From Caenorhabditis elegans (Eukaryota; Nematoda; Chromadorea; Rhabditida; Rhabditidae): a stretch of 64,000 nt of DNA. Of the stretch, positions 22,579 to 34,044 are shown in pieces. The stretch is taken from the NCBI RefSeq assembly GCF_000002985.6, contig NC_003281.10:5208001-5272000 (forward strand). Reading direction: 5' to 3'. Below the pieces are notes generated by a model that worked only from the letters and a program-made list of their open reading frames with translations, searched no databases and was not told the origin of the DNA. A program made the translations under genes and the position numbers. Each line of letters opens with the position of its first letter. Positions within the stretch are counted from its first letter, which is position 1.

Positions 22579-25500
22579 ATGAGTAACAGAACGTATGCCG
22601 ATAATCTGTTTCCACAACAGGTCGCGGAGCAGCATGAGGAACAGATGTCTTCTGGTTCTTCGCCCAAAAGTAATTCTCCCAGCAGAAGTATAAGCTCTGT
22701 TGAGGCAGCGAACTCTAGAATACACATCGGATGGATGGCCACAACCTTGGACGTTGCCGAGAATCTAGACCGTCATGTTGCTACTTTCTGTACACGACTG
22801 GGAGAGTTCAAGTATAACTTTGTCGTCTACCCGATTGGAGGGGTCGTTCGCGCATTCTGGACGCCTAATGGAAGGTTCACATCGACTATCTTACCCAACT
22901 TCAACTAGACTACTAATTTTCAGCGCGGAGAATCATCCACCTGTTATTGATTTGCCCGATGTTCAGCTGAGAAATGATCTCTGGGAAAGCTATGTTGTAG
23001 GAAAAGTATGGGGGGTTTTTTTTTTAATTTTAATTACTTTTTCGAAGAACAAGCCCTTTATTCTTAAATTAAAACCTGAAATTGTCATTTTTTTCAAGAT
23101 TTCTCCATGGATCGACTGTGACTCTTCTGATCCAGCCTTTGCCTCGCTTTCCGAGGAACATCTTCTGAAAGAGCTCAGCTACATTTGTTATTTGGGTCTT
23201 CAAACGATGGCAATCGAGCTCACACGCATCTCGTCGCCTCGTACTGCTGCCATTTTGAAAAAATGGATTTGGACTAGAAATTCGCGTTTTACGTAAGTAA
23301 AATGCAATATGAAATAGCTCCTTTTTTTCAGTAAAATATTTTTTAAAAAAGCAAAGTTTATATTTATTTTCAGTGTTTGGGTTCAACTTCCGTCTGCAAT
23401 TGAAAAGTGCAAAGATTATGACGCTTTCACAATAGAACATGTTGATTTATGGACAATTTGGGCCGATTTCCGGAAGAATTGTGGTAATTTCAGTGGTGTT
23501 TATTTCCAAGTGGCTTTGACGATCTCTTCGGAACTTCCCGATGAGCTTACTGAGCTTAAACTTGTGGACCGTTGGAAGGCCGAGCCCCTAGCAGCTTTTG
23601 TTATCGAATCGGGTCTTTTTATTTCTGGAAGAAATGGAGAAGCATCAATTCCAAGGTAAATTTCAAGATTACATTTTCAAATAAATACTAATTTTTCAGT
23701 GCCCACATAAATTTATTAAAACATCTATGGACAACTGATGCACTTCGGATCGTTCTTCGTGCCACAACGGATACATTCAAGTACAATACTTCTATCAAAT
23801 CCGAGTATTCTCAAGCTCTTCGTCATGCAGTTCGAAATGTTAATTACCGAAGTCGTCCTGATGTTGGAGAAGGATCGAATGACTCCACTCATTATCTTAA
23901 TGTTATCGAATACAAAGATGTTTTGCAAGCACCTCTTCAACCATTGTCTGAAAATTTGGATTCAGGAGTTTATAATACATTCGAGCAGGATCAAATTAAA
24001 TACGACGTGTATGGAGAAGCTGTAGTTGGAGCATTAAAAGATCTTGGAGCTGACGGAAGAAAAACTGTTGTCATTTACTTGTTGGGAGGAGGACGTGGTC
24101 CTATTGTGAGTTTTTGGCTATTAAGTAGAAAAAGTCCCTTTTAATTCGACATGAAAACATATTTTGTGGCCAATTGAAAACACTCCACCCCCTGACCATG
24201 GGTCTCGTTTGGAAGTTGGCGACAAGCCGGAAATTCAAACATTTTGCAGTTAATTTTGCCAATTGTCTGAAGCGAACTGCAACATTTTTCAATTTACAGT
24301 TTTTCGGTCTAAATGAATATCAAAACGGGCATTTTTATGCGTCTCCATAGTTTTAAATATTATAAATTTCAATTTTTTTCAGGGAACGAAAATTCTGAAA
24401 TCTGAAAGAGAATACAACAACACATTCCGACAAGGCCAAGAAAGTCTCAAAGTGAAGCTTTATATTGTTGAAAAGAATCCAAATGCAATCGTCACTCTGA
24501 AATATATGAATGTGAGAACATGGAAACGACGAGTAACGATTATTGAAAGTGATATGCGAAGTCTGCCGGGAATTGCGAAAGATCGTGGATTCGAACAACC
24601 TGACATAATTGTTTCGGAACTTCTTGGAAGTTTTGGAGATAACGAGTTGAGTCCTGAATGTCTAGATGGTGTCACTGGATTTTTGAAGCCAACAACAATT
24701 TCAATTCCACAGAAGTACACTAGCTATGTGAAGCCAATAATGAGTACTCATATTCATCAAACAATTAAAGCTCAAAGTATTCCTTATTTGAGTCGTGCAA
24801 TTCCATCGCATGGTAGAGGTGAACCGGAATTGGATGAAGACGAAATGTGGATTCAAAAATACCCGTTTGTTTTTCAATTTTTTTATAAAAATATAAACAT
24901 TCTGCCTTATTACCCCGATGCCAAATTTTGCTAGTCCCGGTCTCGATTAGACAAAATTTTTAAAATTAAAAAAAAAATTCAAACAAAAATCTTTGTTATA
25001 TGCGAAAACGTGTGCACCTTTAAACTATACTGTAATCTAAGACTTGTTGCTGCAGAGTTTTTATTAATTTTTTATAGTTTTTTTTGGTTGGCATTTTATT
25101 ATTTTAGTTTAGTTTTGATAAATTGATATTGATTTTTATTTAAAAAACTATGAAAAATCATGGGATATTGAAATTACAGTACTCTTCAAAGGTACAAAAA
25201 GTTTCGTATTAACGAATATTTATCGTGTAGATACCGGGTACCGTAATATTAGAAAAAGTATCGCTAAAATTCATGTTGTGGTAATAAATATTTCTGAAGT
25301 TTTCTACTCTTGTGTACATAAAGGCCCTGGCCGAGTACACGGAGGTTTCTAGGCCATCTTTTCTTGACGGGAGTATCCGCTCCACAAGTTATGCTTCAAT
25401 TTACTCTTATTTTAGAATAATTTTTAATTAAAAAAAAAGCATAAAAACTTTTTTTTTAAATTTTAATAAACATTTTCTTTCAGACAAGGACATGTTCGTA

Positions 25501-26218
25501 ACAATATGGATCAAATCTACGTTGTATATCTTTCAAAATACATTCCACTTGCCGAAACCACCAAACCAGTATTCACATTTGAACATCCAAATTTCATGAA
25601 TTCAAGCAATGAGAGAAGCGATTCTATTGAATTTGTTATGGATAGAAATGCAGATGTAAGTTTTTCAGCAAAAAAAAAAAAAAAAACTTAGAAATTCTTA
25701 AGAAAATTTAAAAATATTTTTTCGTTGATTATTTGAGGTAATTTGCTTATATTAAATGCAAAATTCGCACAAATGACAGTCCACCTTTGAAAATAAAACA
25801 ATGAATTGAAAAATTTTATTGATAAAATATGTGTTTATTAAATTAAAAATCAAATAAGTTAGAACCTAATTTATTTCAGCTGATGGGATTCGCCGGCTAC
25901 TTTGATCTTCAACTCTACAAAACCGTGATGCTTTCAATTGAACCATCAACTCATACACCTGGAATGGTCAGTTGGTTCCCAGCTGTTATTCCACTTAGAG
26001 ATCAATTGAGAGTTGGAGAAGGTGACAGAATTTCTCTGAAAATCGATCGAAAAGTTGACAATACTGGTGTGTGGTACGAATGGCATGTTGAAAAAAAGGT
26101 AACAGTTTTTGATAACTTATTAAGATTATAGTTGAGTTTTTTCCAGAAAACCAATGGCGAATCTGTGAGCACCCCGATCCAGAATCCAAATGGAGAGAGC
26201 TATTACATGAGAATGTAG
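22579..26218 (+). CDS. prmt-5: Type II protein arginine methyltransferase 5
   Basis: Nine exons (22579-22874, 22924-23006, 23099-23292, 23374-23655, 23701-24105, 24383-24864, 25484-25655, 25880-26098, 26147-26218) encode 734 residues. N-terminal TIM-barrel region to ~residue 300; the SAM motif LLGGGRGP is at 412-419; the double-E loop [19 protein letters not shown] carries Glu499 and Glu508; Phe379 in FEQDQIKYD is the residue known in this family to direct symmetric dimethylation. The C-terminal beta-barrel ends in YYMRM. The enzyme makes symmetric dimethylarginine on histones and Sm-type proteins. Intron 6 (619 nt) holds a facing pair of the dispersed repeat. The phase closes at every junction, and the catalytic residues are all intact. 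Confidence 0.97.
24930..25250. repeat. Inverted repeat pair in prmt-5 intron 6
   Basis: Arm 1 (24935-25045) has TCCCGGTCTCGATTAGACA, TGCGAAAACGTGTGCACC and TTTAAACTATACTGTA; arm 2 (25165-25250) has ACAGTACTCTTCAAAGG and GATACCGGGTACCG in the opposite orientation. In the pre-mRNA the arms would pair over about 80 nt. Confidence 0.65.
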
Positions 26219-26617
26219 TGCCTAGTTTTTCGCTTTTATAATTATTATTTTCCTGTTTTAATCCTAATTGTTGATGTGTTATTCACTTTTGCGCCCCTAT
26301 TGAATTTCCCAATCATTCCTAGAATTTTTTCCGTTGGTTTTCCCATTTCCTGTTGCCCATTTTCCGGTTCATTAATTTGAAGATTCTTTTTTGCTCCGGT
26401 ATCTATCGCGATTCGATTGTTGCTCCTTTTAATTCGATATTAATTGTTTAAAAATTCAGTTTTTAAGTTTCCGTTAATTTTCCGAATTAAAGAGCTTGTT
26501 TTATTCTGTTGTTTTTTTGTAATTTTGAATTATAGTTATTAGTTTTCATACTAAAACATATTTTTATAGAGATTTTAAAGTTTTCCCAATTATTTTTCAT
26601 TTAAAAATATTTTCAGA
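26219..26617 (+). other. Spacer between prmt-5 and mrps-26
   Basis: T-rich 3' UTR DNA of prmt-5 followed by a TTTTCAG acceptor at 26610-26616, directly before the ATG of mrps-26. No other feature seen. Confidence 0.5.
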
Positions 26618-27677
26618 ATGTTGATAAACAGTTCTCGTTTATCAATTTCTTCAACGGGACGATGTCTTTTGGCATCTGCCATGTCACAAATGGACGAAGT
26701 ATTCGGAGTACAGAAGAGACAAATGGGACGACGGCAACCAAAGCAGGGAAAACCACCAATTTTGCCTCCATCGAAGAAAGTGAGTTCTATTGATTTTTTC
26801 ACTAGAACAAAAATTGGAACATAAAAAAATCCAATTTTTGCCGAAAAAAATGCGCCAGCGGGGCTTTTTCCCAAAATGACAGAAAATGTCTCAATATACC
26901 GAATATAACTGTTAGAAAATTTACAGTATTTTTCTAACTCCTTAAAAATGGGTTTTTTCAGTCTTGCAACAAAAAAACGTGCAACTTTTTATTGAAAAAT
27001 TTAGAAGAATTCTATAAATTTTTAACAGTTTTAAATTTTGTTACTCTTATCTATAAATTCACAAAATTCAGGTTCTCTACCACGTTGTGCATGCTCCATG
27101 GCAGAAACCAGAAGATGTCGAGGAGCTCCTCTGGCGTCGTCATGCATACAACAATGCAGTTATTTCACTTCGAGAAGTATTCCGTGCAGAACTTGCTCAA
27201 AATGCATCTCATGGTCAGGGTATCGAAGCAATGAAAGAAGCAGAAGCACTTGAATTAGACGAATTAATTGCTCAAAATGAGAAGCGGAATGAAGAAAAAC
27301 GGGCGGCACGTAAAGAACGAGAAGCCGAAGATGCGAAGGAAACAAAATCTGTAATTTTGGAAGAAATTCGAGTTGAATTGGAGAAAAGAAATGCAGGCAA
27401 AAAGCAGGCAGAAGATGAAGTTAAAAATGCAATTTCTCGTTCAAGTGAATTCATTACTCGTTCAAATCTTGAAACTAAAATTCTCGAAGCACTCGAAAAG
27501 CCAACAATTTACGATTTTGCAATTGATCGGGCTGGGAACAAGTATTTCGTACCTGAACCAGTTAAATATCAAGAAGGAACACCAACTCGACAAAAAGGAC
27601 GATTGTATGATCAGACATTGGGTACACAACATGGAACTATCGAAGAAGCTAATAAGATACAACAGAAAAGTGTTTAG
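26618..27677 (+). CDS. mrps-26: Mitochondrial small-subunit ribosomal protein mS26
   Basis: Exons 26618-26779 and 27072-27677 encode 255 residues. Residues 1-25 are basic and hydroxylated (LINSSRLSISSTGRCLL), a mitochondrial targeting sequence. KRQMGRRQPKQGKPPILPPSK precedes the domain, then a long charged helix (residues ~95-165, with RNEEKRAARKEREAEDAKE) which is the main helix of MRPS26 on the mitoribosome small subunit. The end (GRLYDQTLGTQHGTIEEAN) is more compact. Human MRPS26 has 205 residues, so the worm form is longer at the C-terminus. The assignment rests on the pattern of targeting peptide, basic linker and helix, plus the known gene order in this region. It lies between prmt-5 and prx-10 on the same strand. 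Confidence 0.78.
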
Positions 27678-28430
27678 AGGACATGATGTGAGTTATTTTT
27701 GAACATCGAAAAATAAAAATAATAAAAAAATCTTCTAATGTAGTAATATTTTTGTTTTCAAATTTTTGAATTTTTTGAAGAAATGAAATTTTCATCTCTG
27801 GTAATTTCTCTACATAAAAATCAACTTTTTTTGATAAGTCTATAGACTAGACTACTATATTTCCTTACAATTTTTTCCAGTTTTACGAATTTCAATTTTT
27901 CAGTTCGAAAATCGAAAATTTTTCGACGACATCCATGTTCAATATAAACTTGTAGTTTGTGAGAAAAAAATATGAAATAATTGGAAAAGTGTTACACTTT
28001 TAAATATTTTCTGTAATCAATATTTTCGTTTACCTAATAATTTACTTTTTTTATTTCAGATTTGCCATTTCCCCAACTGGTCATCATCATTCTTCCCAAA
28101 AGGGACAACATTGTAGTCTACACACATTTCTTCCTAATTCGGATGATAACACTATAAGATAACTGTTCTCTGTCTCCGTCTCTTGTTCTCTCTTTCTCAT
28201 TATTTTTTTTTGTATTCTATTTCCCTTTTTGAGTTTATACAAATTATATCAATTTTTGTTTTCTTTTTCTCTGTTTCAAATTCCAGTTTTCTAGACATTT
28301 TCCCTTTAGATAGACTTTTGCTGTTATAAGTTTTTGATTTTTTTCATAAATCTACAATCGTTTCATTTTACTTTCTTTAATTTGACTGTCTAAAATATTC
28401 GGATTTCAGCCGGTTGAAAATATCAGAAGA
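27678..28430 (+). other. Spacer between mrps-26 and prx-10
   Basis: 753 bp of A/T-rich DNA, presumably the 3' UTR of mrps-26, then a CT-rich stretch at 28165-28200 and a GGATTTCAG acceptor ending at 28409, before the prx-10 ATG at 28431. The length suggests that prx-10 might have its own promoter. Confidence 0.45.
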
Positions 28431-30136
28431 ATGAACACATATGTGGCTGAAATTGGGGAAATTGTGAGATCTCAGCGAAGAGATGAAGAGTATATTGAAG
28501 ATATTACAGAAAGATTGAGCAGGGTAATTAAAAAATTAGATTAGATTTTTTTTTTGAAAATTACGGTGCCTGGTCTCGACACGACAAAATTTTGTTAAAT
28601 GTAAAAGGGCGTGCGCCTTTAAATTCAAAGATTACAGTAATTCACAATCTCTTTTTGCGGAATTTTCACAGATTTTTCCACAAACACATGACATTTAGAA
28701 AATAACTTTAAGTAACAACAATCGGTTGAAAATTTAAGAAACTACAGTACTATTTAAAAGCGCACACATTTTAGAATTTAACAGAAAATTTGTCGCGACG
28801 AGAATAATCCAATTACACAACAGGAATAAGTCAAATTGCCAAACTGTTTTTGTGATAAAAAATTAGTTATTTGAATTTCTTAAATTTCTAGGTCAGCAAA
28901 GAGCTTCTGGGCCAACGTACGTGGATTCGGTGGTTTCCGTATTTAAAATCCATCGCATCGACTCTTTATTATACGAGCACAGTTGTATTAGGTCAGAATA
29001 TTAATATTTCAATCATAAATCAAGAAATCCCATTTTCGTTCAGGAAATCAAACTCTTGGCGAGGAATACGTTCATTTATTTGAATCAAACGGTCTTGAAC
29101 GAACAGTTCCATCGATTCCATCACGGATTTCTTTTGTTCTTCTTCATTCAGCATTTCCATTAATTTCAAATTATTTGATTCAGGTGATTTTCATAGTTTC
29201 TTTTTGAAAATATTTGTGAAAATAAGTTTACAGAAAGCAGAATCAACACTTACACATCCATCAACTGAATCATTTCTTGGAATTCCGATTCGAAAAAATC
29301 AAAAAGCTCGTCAATCATTTCTTGACGTGTTTTTCTGGTTGAGAACTAAACTTTTTCCACAACTTCAACGTGCTCATATTGCTCTTTTCTATATAACTGG
29401 AGCATATTATAGCATCGCCAGAAGATTCACTGGAATTCGATTTTTATCAGCCAGTGCTCATTCGGATATTCCTGTACGTTAAGTGGATAGTCTCATTTTG
29501 GGTCCCGGCACGAGTGAGACTTTCCAGCTACCGTACTCCCAATCTAGATAGATTTTCAAAATTTTATTGGGTTTCATTACCCAGACGCGAATTATTACAG
29601 TAGTCTTTAAAGGCGCACACATTTTTAAATTTAACAAAAAATTTGTCGTGTCGAGACCGGGTACCGTATTTTTGCCACAAAAACATTAAGCTTTTCAATA
29701 TTTAAAGTTTTCAGGCGCTGAAAGTTTATCGATTCCTTGGTTATATAACATTAATTCAATTGGCAGTTAGTATTGGAATATCATTATATTCATTTCTAGA
29801 ACAGGAGAAATTCAATAATAAATTGAAAAAGGAGAAAAAAGAAAACAACGGAGGATCGGATAGGAATCTAGACGAGAATTCGGTGAGTTTTTCACGAGCA
29901 TATAATAATTTTGAAATAACAATTTCTTTCAGCTATTTCATCCAACATTCCAGTGTTCAATTTGTCTTGAAAACAAGAATCCATCTGCTCTTTTCTGTGG
30001 ACATTTATTCTGTTGGACGTGTATTCAGGAGCACGCAGTAGCTGCCACGTCATCCGCTTCAACTTCATCTGCTCGTTGCCCACAGTGTCGATTGGAATTT
30101 CAACCTCGTGACGTCACGCCTTTACTTAATTTGTAA
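28431..30136 (+). CDS. prx-10: Peroxin-10, RING-type peroxisome biogenesis E3
   Basis: Six exons, 28431-28523, 28892-28991, 29044-29183, 29234-29473, 29715-29882 and 29933-30136, encode 314 residues. The Pex2/Pex10-type N-terminal domain has QRRDEEYIEDITERL and the membrane-embedded segments typical of Pex10 (residues ~55-240). A C3HC4 RING begins at residue 255: CSIC, CGHLFCWTCIQEH and CPQC, all ligands present. PEX10 is part of the ubiquitin ligase that recycles the import receptor PEX5. Introns 1 and 4 contain dispersed-repeat copies. The stop (30134-30136) is 78 bp before the start of wars-2, and a weak in-phase donor just upstream of the stop could link the two genes (see findings). Confidence 0.93.
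28560..28815. repeat. Inverted repeat pair in prx-10 intron 1
   Basis: Arm 1 (28562-28640) reads GGTGCCTGGTCTCGACACGA then GGGCGTGCGCC; arm 2 (28740-28815) reads CTACAGTACTATTTAAAAGCG, CACACA and TTTGTCGCGACGAGA in the opposite orientation. Same family as at 1135-1440. Confidence 0.65.
29595..29675. repeat. Dispersed repeat arm in prx-10 intron 4
   Basis: Well-preserved arm: ACAGTAGTCTTTAAAGG, CGCACACA, then TTTGTCGTGTCGAGACC and GGGTACCGT. A weaker companion, CCCGGCACGAGTGAGAC, lies at 29503-29519. Confidence 0.6.
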
Positions 30137-30214
30137 TAATGATATTTTCTGGAAAATTCACTTCGCATCTCTTGAATTACGGGTTTAAGGTATTTTGTAA
30201 CAAATTTGAAGAAA

Positions 30215-31927
30215 ATGAGAAATTATGATTTTCAGCCAAATAATCTCCGTTTACTTTCCACTTCAACTCATCCAACAATATATTTCACTGGAATACAACC
30301 AACTGGAATTCCACATCTCGGCAATTTCTTTGGATCTATTGAGCCATGGACTGAACTTCAGAATTCTGTAGATAAGAATATTCTTATGATGTTATCTGTA
30401 GTTGATCAACACGCTATTTCACTTGGACCACTTCCAGCAAATGAGGTTGGGGAGAAATTTATCAATTTTTTCGTTTTTTTTTCGGAACAAAAATGTTTGA
30501 TTTTCCGGGAAATCGAAGAAAAATATGTATAGAATCATTGGAAAACGGAAATTTTAGATTTTTAGATTATTTAAATAGAAAAAGTAACAATTTAGTATCG
30601 AAAAAAATAATGTTTTTTTTCTATTGAAAAATTATTTTTCAAAACTATAAATAAAATATTTTTATTTATTTTTTAAAAATCGAAATTTTTGATTTTTCAA
30701 TTTTACGGAAAATCGAAAAAATTGAACAAAAAACAATATATTTAAACTTTTTTTTTCTTTTTGGAAAATCTAAAAACAAATGTTTAGAAAATTAATAAAA
30801 AAATGTTTACAGCTCCGCCAAAACACTCACCAAATGACAGCAAGTCTTATTGCATGTGGTGTTGATCCAAACCGAACTCTCCTTTTCCGACAATCAGATG
30901 TTCCTCAAATTGCCCAAATTTCATGGATTCTTGGTTCACTTCAAACAACTTCAAAACTTGCAAGACTTCCCCAATATAAAGAAAAAAAAGAAAGATTCAA
31001 AAAAGGTGATATTCCAGTTGGACTCCTTACGTATCCTCTCCTTCAAGCAGCTGATGTTCTTACATTTAAAGCCACAACAGTTCCAGTTGGAGAAGATCAA
31101 AGTCAACATTTAAATCTTCTTGGAGGACTTGCTTACGCATTTAATAAAACTTATGAGACTGAAATCTTTCCGATTCCAAAGCAGTTAACACGAGAATCTC
31201 ATGCAAGAATTCGATCATTAAGAGAACCTGAAAAGAAAATGAGCAAATCATCAGGAGGACCGAGGAGTCGTATTGAGGTAATAATTTCACATTTCTTACT
31301 GAACAAAAACATATTTTTTGGAACAGCATTTAAGAAATTGACACTTTGAATCAAGAATCTAAACTATAGCAAGTTTCATCTACAGTACCCTTTTCAGATC
31401 ACAGACAGCCGTTCCACAATTATCGAGAAATGTCAAAAAGCACAAAGTGACAATGCTGGAAAAGTGACATATGATAAGGAAAACCGGTTAGCTGTTTCCA
31501 ATTTGGTATGTCCTCTAATTAATTTCAGAACCTAATTTTCCAATTTCCAGCTTGATCTCTATTCGGCAGTCACCAAAACTCAAACATCAGAGATCGACTT
31601 CTCAAATTGGACAACTTTAGATTTGAAAATGAATTTGGCTGAAGCAGTTGATAAACGACTAGCTCCAATTCGACAAAAATTTGAAGAATTACAAAATACT
31701 GGAGAGGTATAATTTTATTCGTTTTTTGGCTTCTCTTCAAATCATTCCCCAGTTAAACTAAAATTGCGGCCATCTGTGTTGTCAAATTTTTGATTTTTGC
31801 AGAGCTTTTCATTCTTAATTTATCCACCTTTCAGGTTGACAAAGTGCTAACTGAAAATGGTGAAAAGGCTCGAGAAATTGCAGAAAAAAATCTAGAAGAG
31901 ATTCGTCGAACTATCGGATTCTTGTGA
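30215..31927 (+). CDS. wars-2: Mitochondrial tryptophanyl-tRNA synthetase
   Basis: Exons 30215-30445, 30813-31277, 31398-31505, 31551-31706 and 31835-31927 encode 350 residues. Class I synthetase motifs are present: the HIGH equivalent in TGIQPTGIPHLGN (residues 29-41), GEDQSQHL, and the KMSKS loop in EPEKKMSKSSGG. The length fits bacterial and mitochondrial TrpRS (human WARS2, 360 aa). The enzyme charges mitochondrial tRNA-Trp. The start is uncertain: the ATG at 30215 lies upstream of a good acceptor (TTTTCAG, 30229-30235), and if that acceptor is used the message has no ATG before the HIGH motif. Intron 1 (30446-30812) is long and very AT-rich. The gene follows prx-10 with 78 bp between them. 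Confidence 0.92.
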
Positions 31928-32734
31928 TATTTAAATTTACGGATGTTTGAATTGTTCAGTTATTTTTCGTTGTTGATTTTACTTTTTACTTAGAGGATAT
32001 TGTTGATTTTTCATTTCGTCTATTCATATTTAGGTTAAGTAAATTATTAATGTTTTCCACGCATTTTAAACATCTTCGAATATTCATTGGCTGTATCTGT
32101 CAATAGTGATGATATAATTACACCCGCAATTATCTTCTTCTTTGCTTCTCCCCACACTATTTTTGGTGTTTGTTTTAGGAGTGTAAATTATAATTATAAT
32201 TATTATTATGCTCTCAGAGCAGCACGGATTCCCAGGAGGACTCCCCCCCGTAAACATTAAGTGGCTCTTCAGTTATGGAACTTTTTTTCATTCTTTGTTT
32301 CGATCTTAATTGGACAGAAAATCTTGATCATGTGAACGTTGAAGACTCGGGAAAAGGAAAAACGTTGTGAAAAAATTGAGAAAAATATTTTATTACATGA
32401 CTATAAAAAAAAACGTTGCGGACAACACACATTCCGATCACGTACTCGATATCTCGCCGCGATCGTACCGTAACCTACCGTACTTCTAGCATTTTGTTTC
32501 TGTTCATTCTATATTTTTTCTTTATATTTCTAGCATTCTAGCAGTCATATTTTAAAATGAAAGAGAAACAAAAATGGAAAATTACTGGTCAATACTTTAA
32601 AATAATTTATTTTTCAGTTCAACTGGATGTATAAATGTAGTGACAAAAATAAAATTAAATAACAGACCCGTAACCAAACAAATCAGAAATCAAAGAAAGA
32701 GACTCTCAACAAATATTTGAAAAAAAACCGAAAC
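31928..32734. other. Intergenic region between convergent wars-2 and cnd-1
   Basis: 3' flanks of both genes. A short non-AT patch at 32210-32265 contains GCTCTCAGAGC (a hairpin) and a C7 run, and another at 32430-32490 reads TCGCCGCGATCGTACCG. No gene recognised. Confidence 0.45.
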
Positions 32735-34044
32735 TTATGGTGAATAATTAAAAGTATTCTGATGGGAATGTTGATGATACATTTGTTGATATTGTGGATC
32801 ACATGATCCTTGAAGTGGAGCAGCTGATGGTTGAGTTGGAGAATAATAATATTGAGGTGGAGAACATGAAGATGATGGTGATGATGATGAGAAGGATGAA
32901 TGTGGTGGTGGATGAGATGGATGAAGTTGATGATGGGATGGATCAGAGAAGATGTCGAATTGTGATGGTGGAAGGAGTTGACGAGGTTGGACCTGGAAAA
33001 GAGAGGGGATATGGAGATTTTGGGTAGTAAATTGTTTTTACTCTAACAAAATATGGTAAATGTGTAAGAAAAAATGGGTTATACAAAGCCCAAATCTTTT
33101 AGATTCATCTATTCGAAAAAATTATTTCTCATTTAAAAATACAGCACGCGGTCTCGACACTTGTTTTGTAAATCAGCTAACAAGAAGATAGGCAAACTAC
33201 AGTACTAAACATTTCCTATGAGTTTAATATTTTGACTATGTTTAAATTAACTGTATTTGAAACTTCTGGAGGACTCCGAAAATTCAACAACTAGTTAATT
33301 TCGCTAGCGAAAAACTATCTTATGACTTCTAACTTCAGTTATAAGACAATACCAAGTTATTTAATGAAATGCTCTCAAAACCTTACCTGCAACAAGTTAG
33401 CCAACATATTCGTGGTAGTCTGTGACAATCCATTGGCAAGTGTGTGAGCATATTCAAGTGGAGTTGGTTGTTCGTTTGTTTGCAACATTCTTTGAAGAGC
33501 ATCAATGTAATTCCTGAAATATTTGAATTAATTTGGAAATATTTTATGGGTTTAATGATGACTATGTTCATAGTTAAATCGTTAAAATTCTTATTTGGAA
33601 CGGGGGAGAATCATAAAACTTAATGACAGCGAGCTGGTAATTAAGAAGAGTCTTTCTATATTCTATTCTATTCAAGACGGCTTGGAAATTATATAAATCA
33701 CGGAATTAATTATGAAAATTGAAAAAAAAGTTATTACCTCGTTTTGGAAAAAATGTATTTAAAAAATCTAAACTTTTAAAGCGAAGTTTCAGTTAATTAG
33801 AAACACTTTAGAAAAATTAGAAGAAAGCGCCAAATAACAAAAAATCTTACCTTGCGAGTCTCAAAGTCTCAATTTTGCTAAGTTTCTGATGTTGAGTAGT
33901 AATTGGAATATACTCTCTGAGCATATCCAATGCATTATTCAAACCATGCATTCTTGCTCTTTCTCTTCCATTTGCTTTCACTCGTCGAACTTTTCGCTTT
34001 GAAATTTCGGCTGGAGCAAAGTTTGAAGTATCAGTAGGACGCAT
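32735..34044 (-). CDS. cnd-1: NeuroD-family bHLH transcription factor
   Basis: Exons 34044-33851, 33513-33387 and 32992-32735 encode 192 residues. The bHLH spans residues ~18-75: basic region [14 protein letters not shown], helix 1 [10 protein letters not shown], loop, and helix 2 [18 protein letters not shown], which is the NeuroD/neurogenin type (RERxRMHxLN). Downstream is a short conserved-like helix and then a Ser/His/Pro-rich tail of low complexity with [14 protein letters not shown]. Such factors bind E-boxes as heterodimers with an E protein and drive motor neuron fate. The worm protein is much shorter than vertebrate NeuroD. Intron 2 carries a repeat fragment at 33145-33205. More than 7 kb without genes lies upstream, consistent with dispersed enhancers. 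Confidence 0.95.

Noticed and set aside
32210-32265. Hairpin GCTCTCAGAGC with adjacent GC-rich patch as a possible small RNA gene
   Set aside because: No match to any RNA class I can recognise, no T-run terminator; could simply be 3' flank of wars-2.
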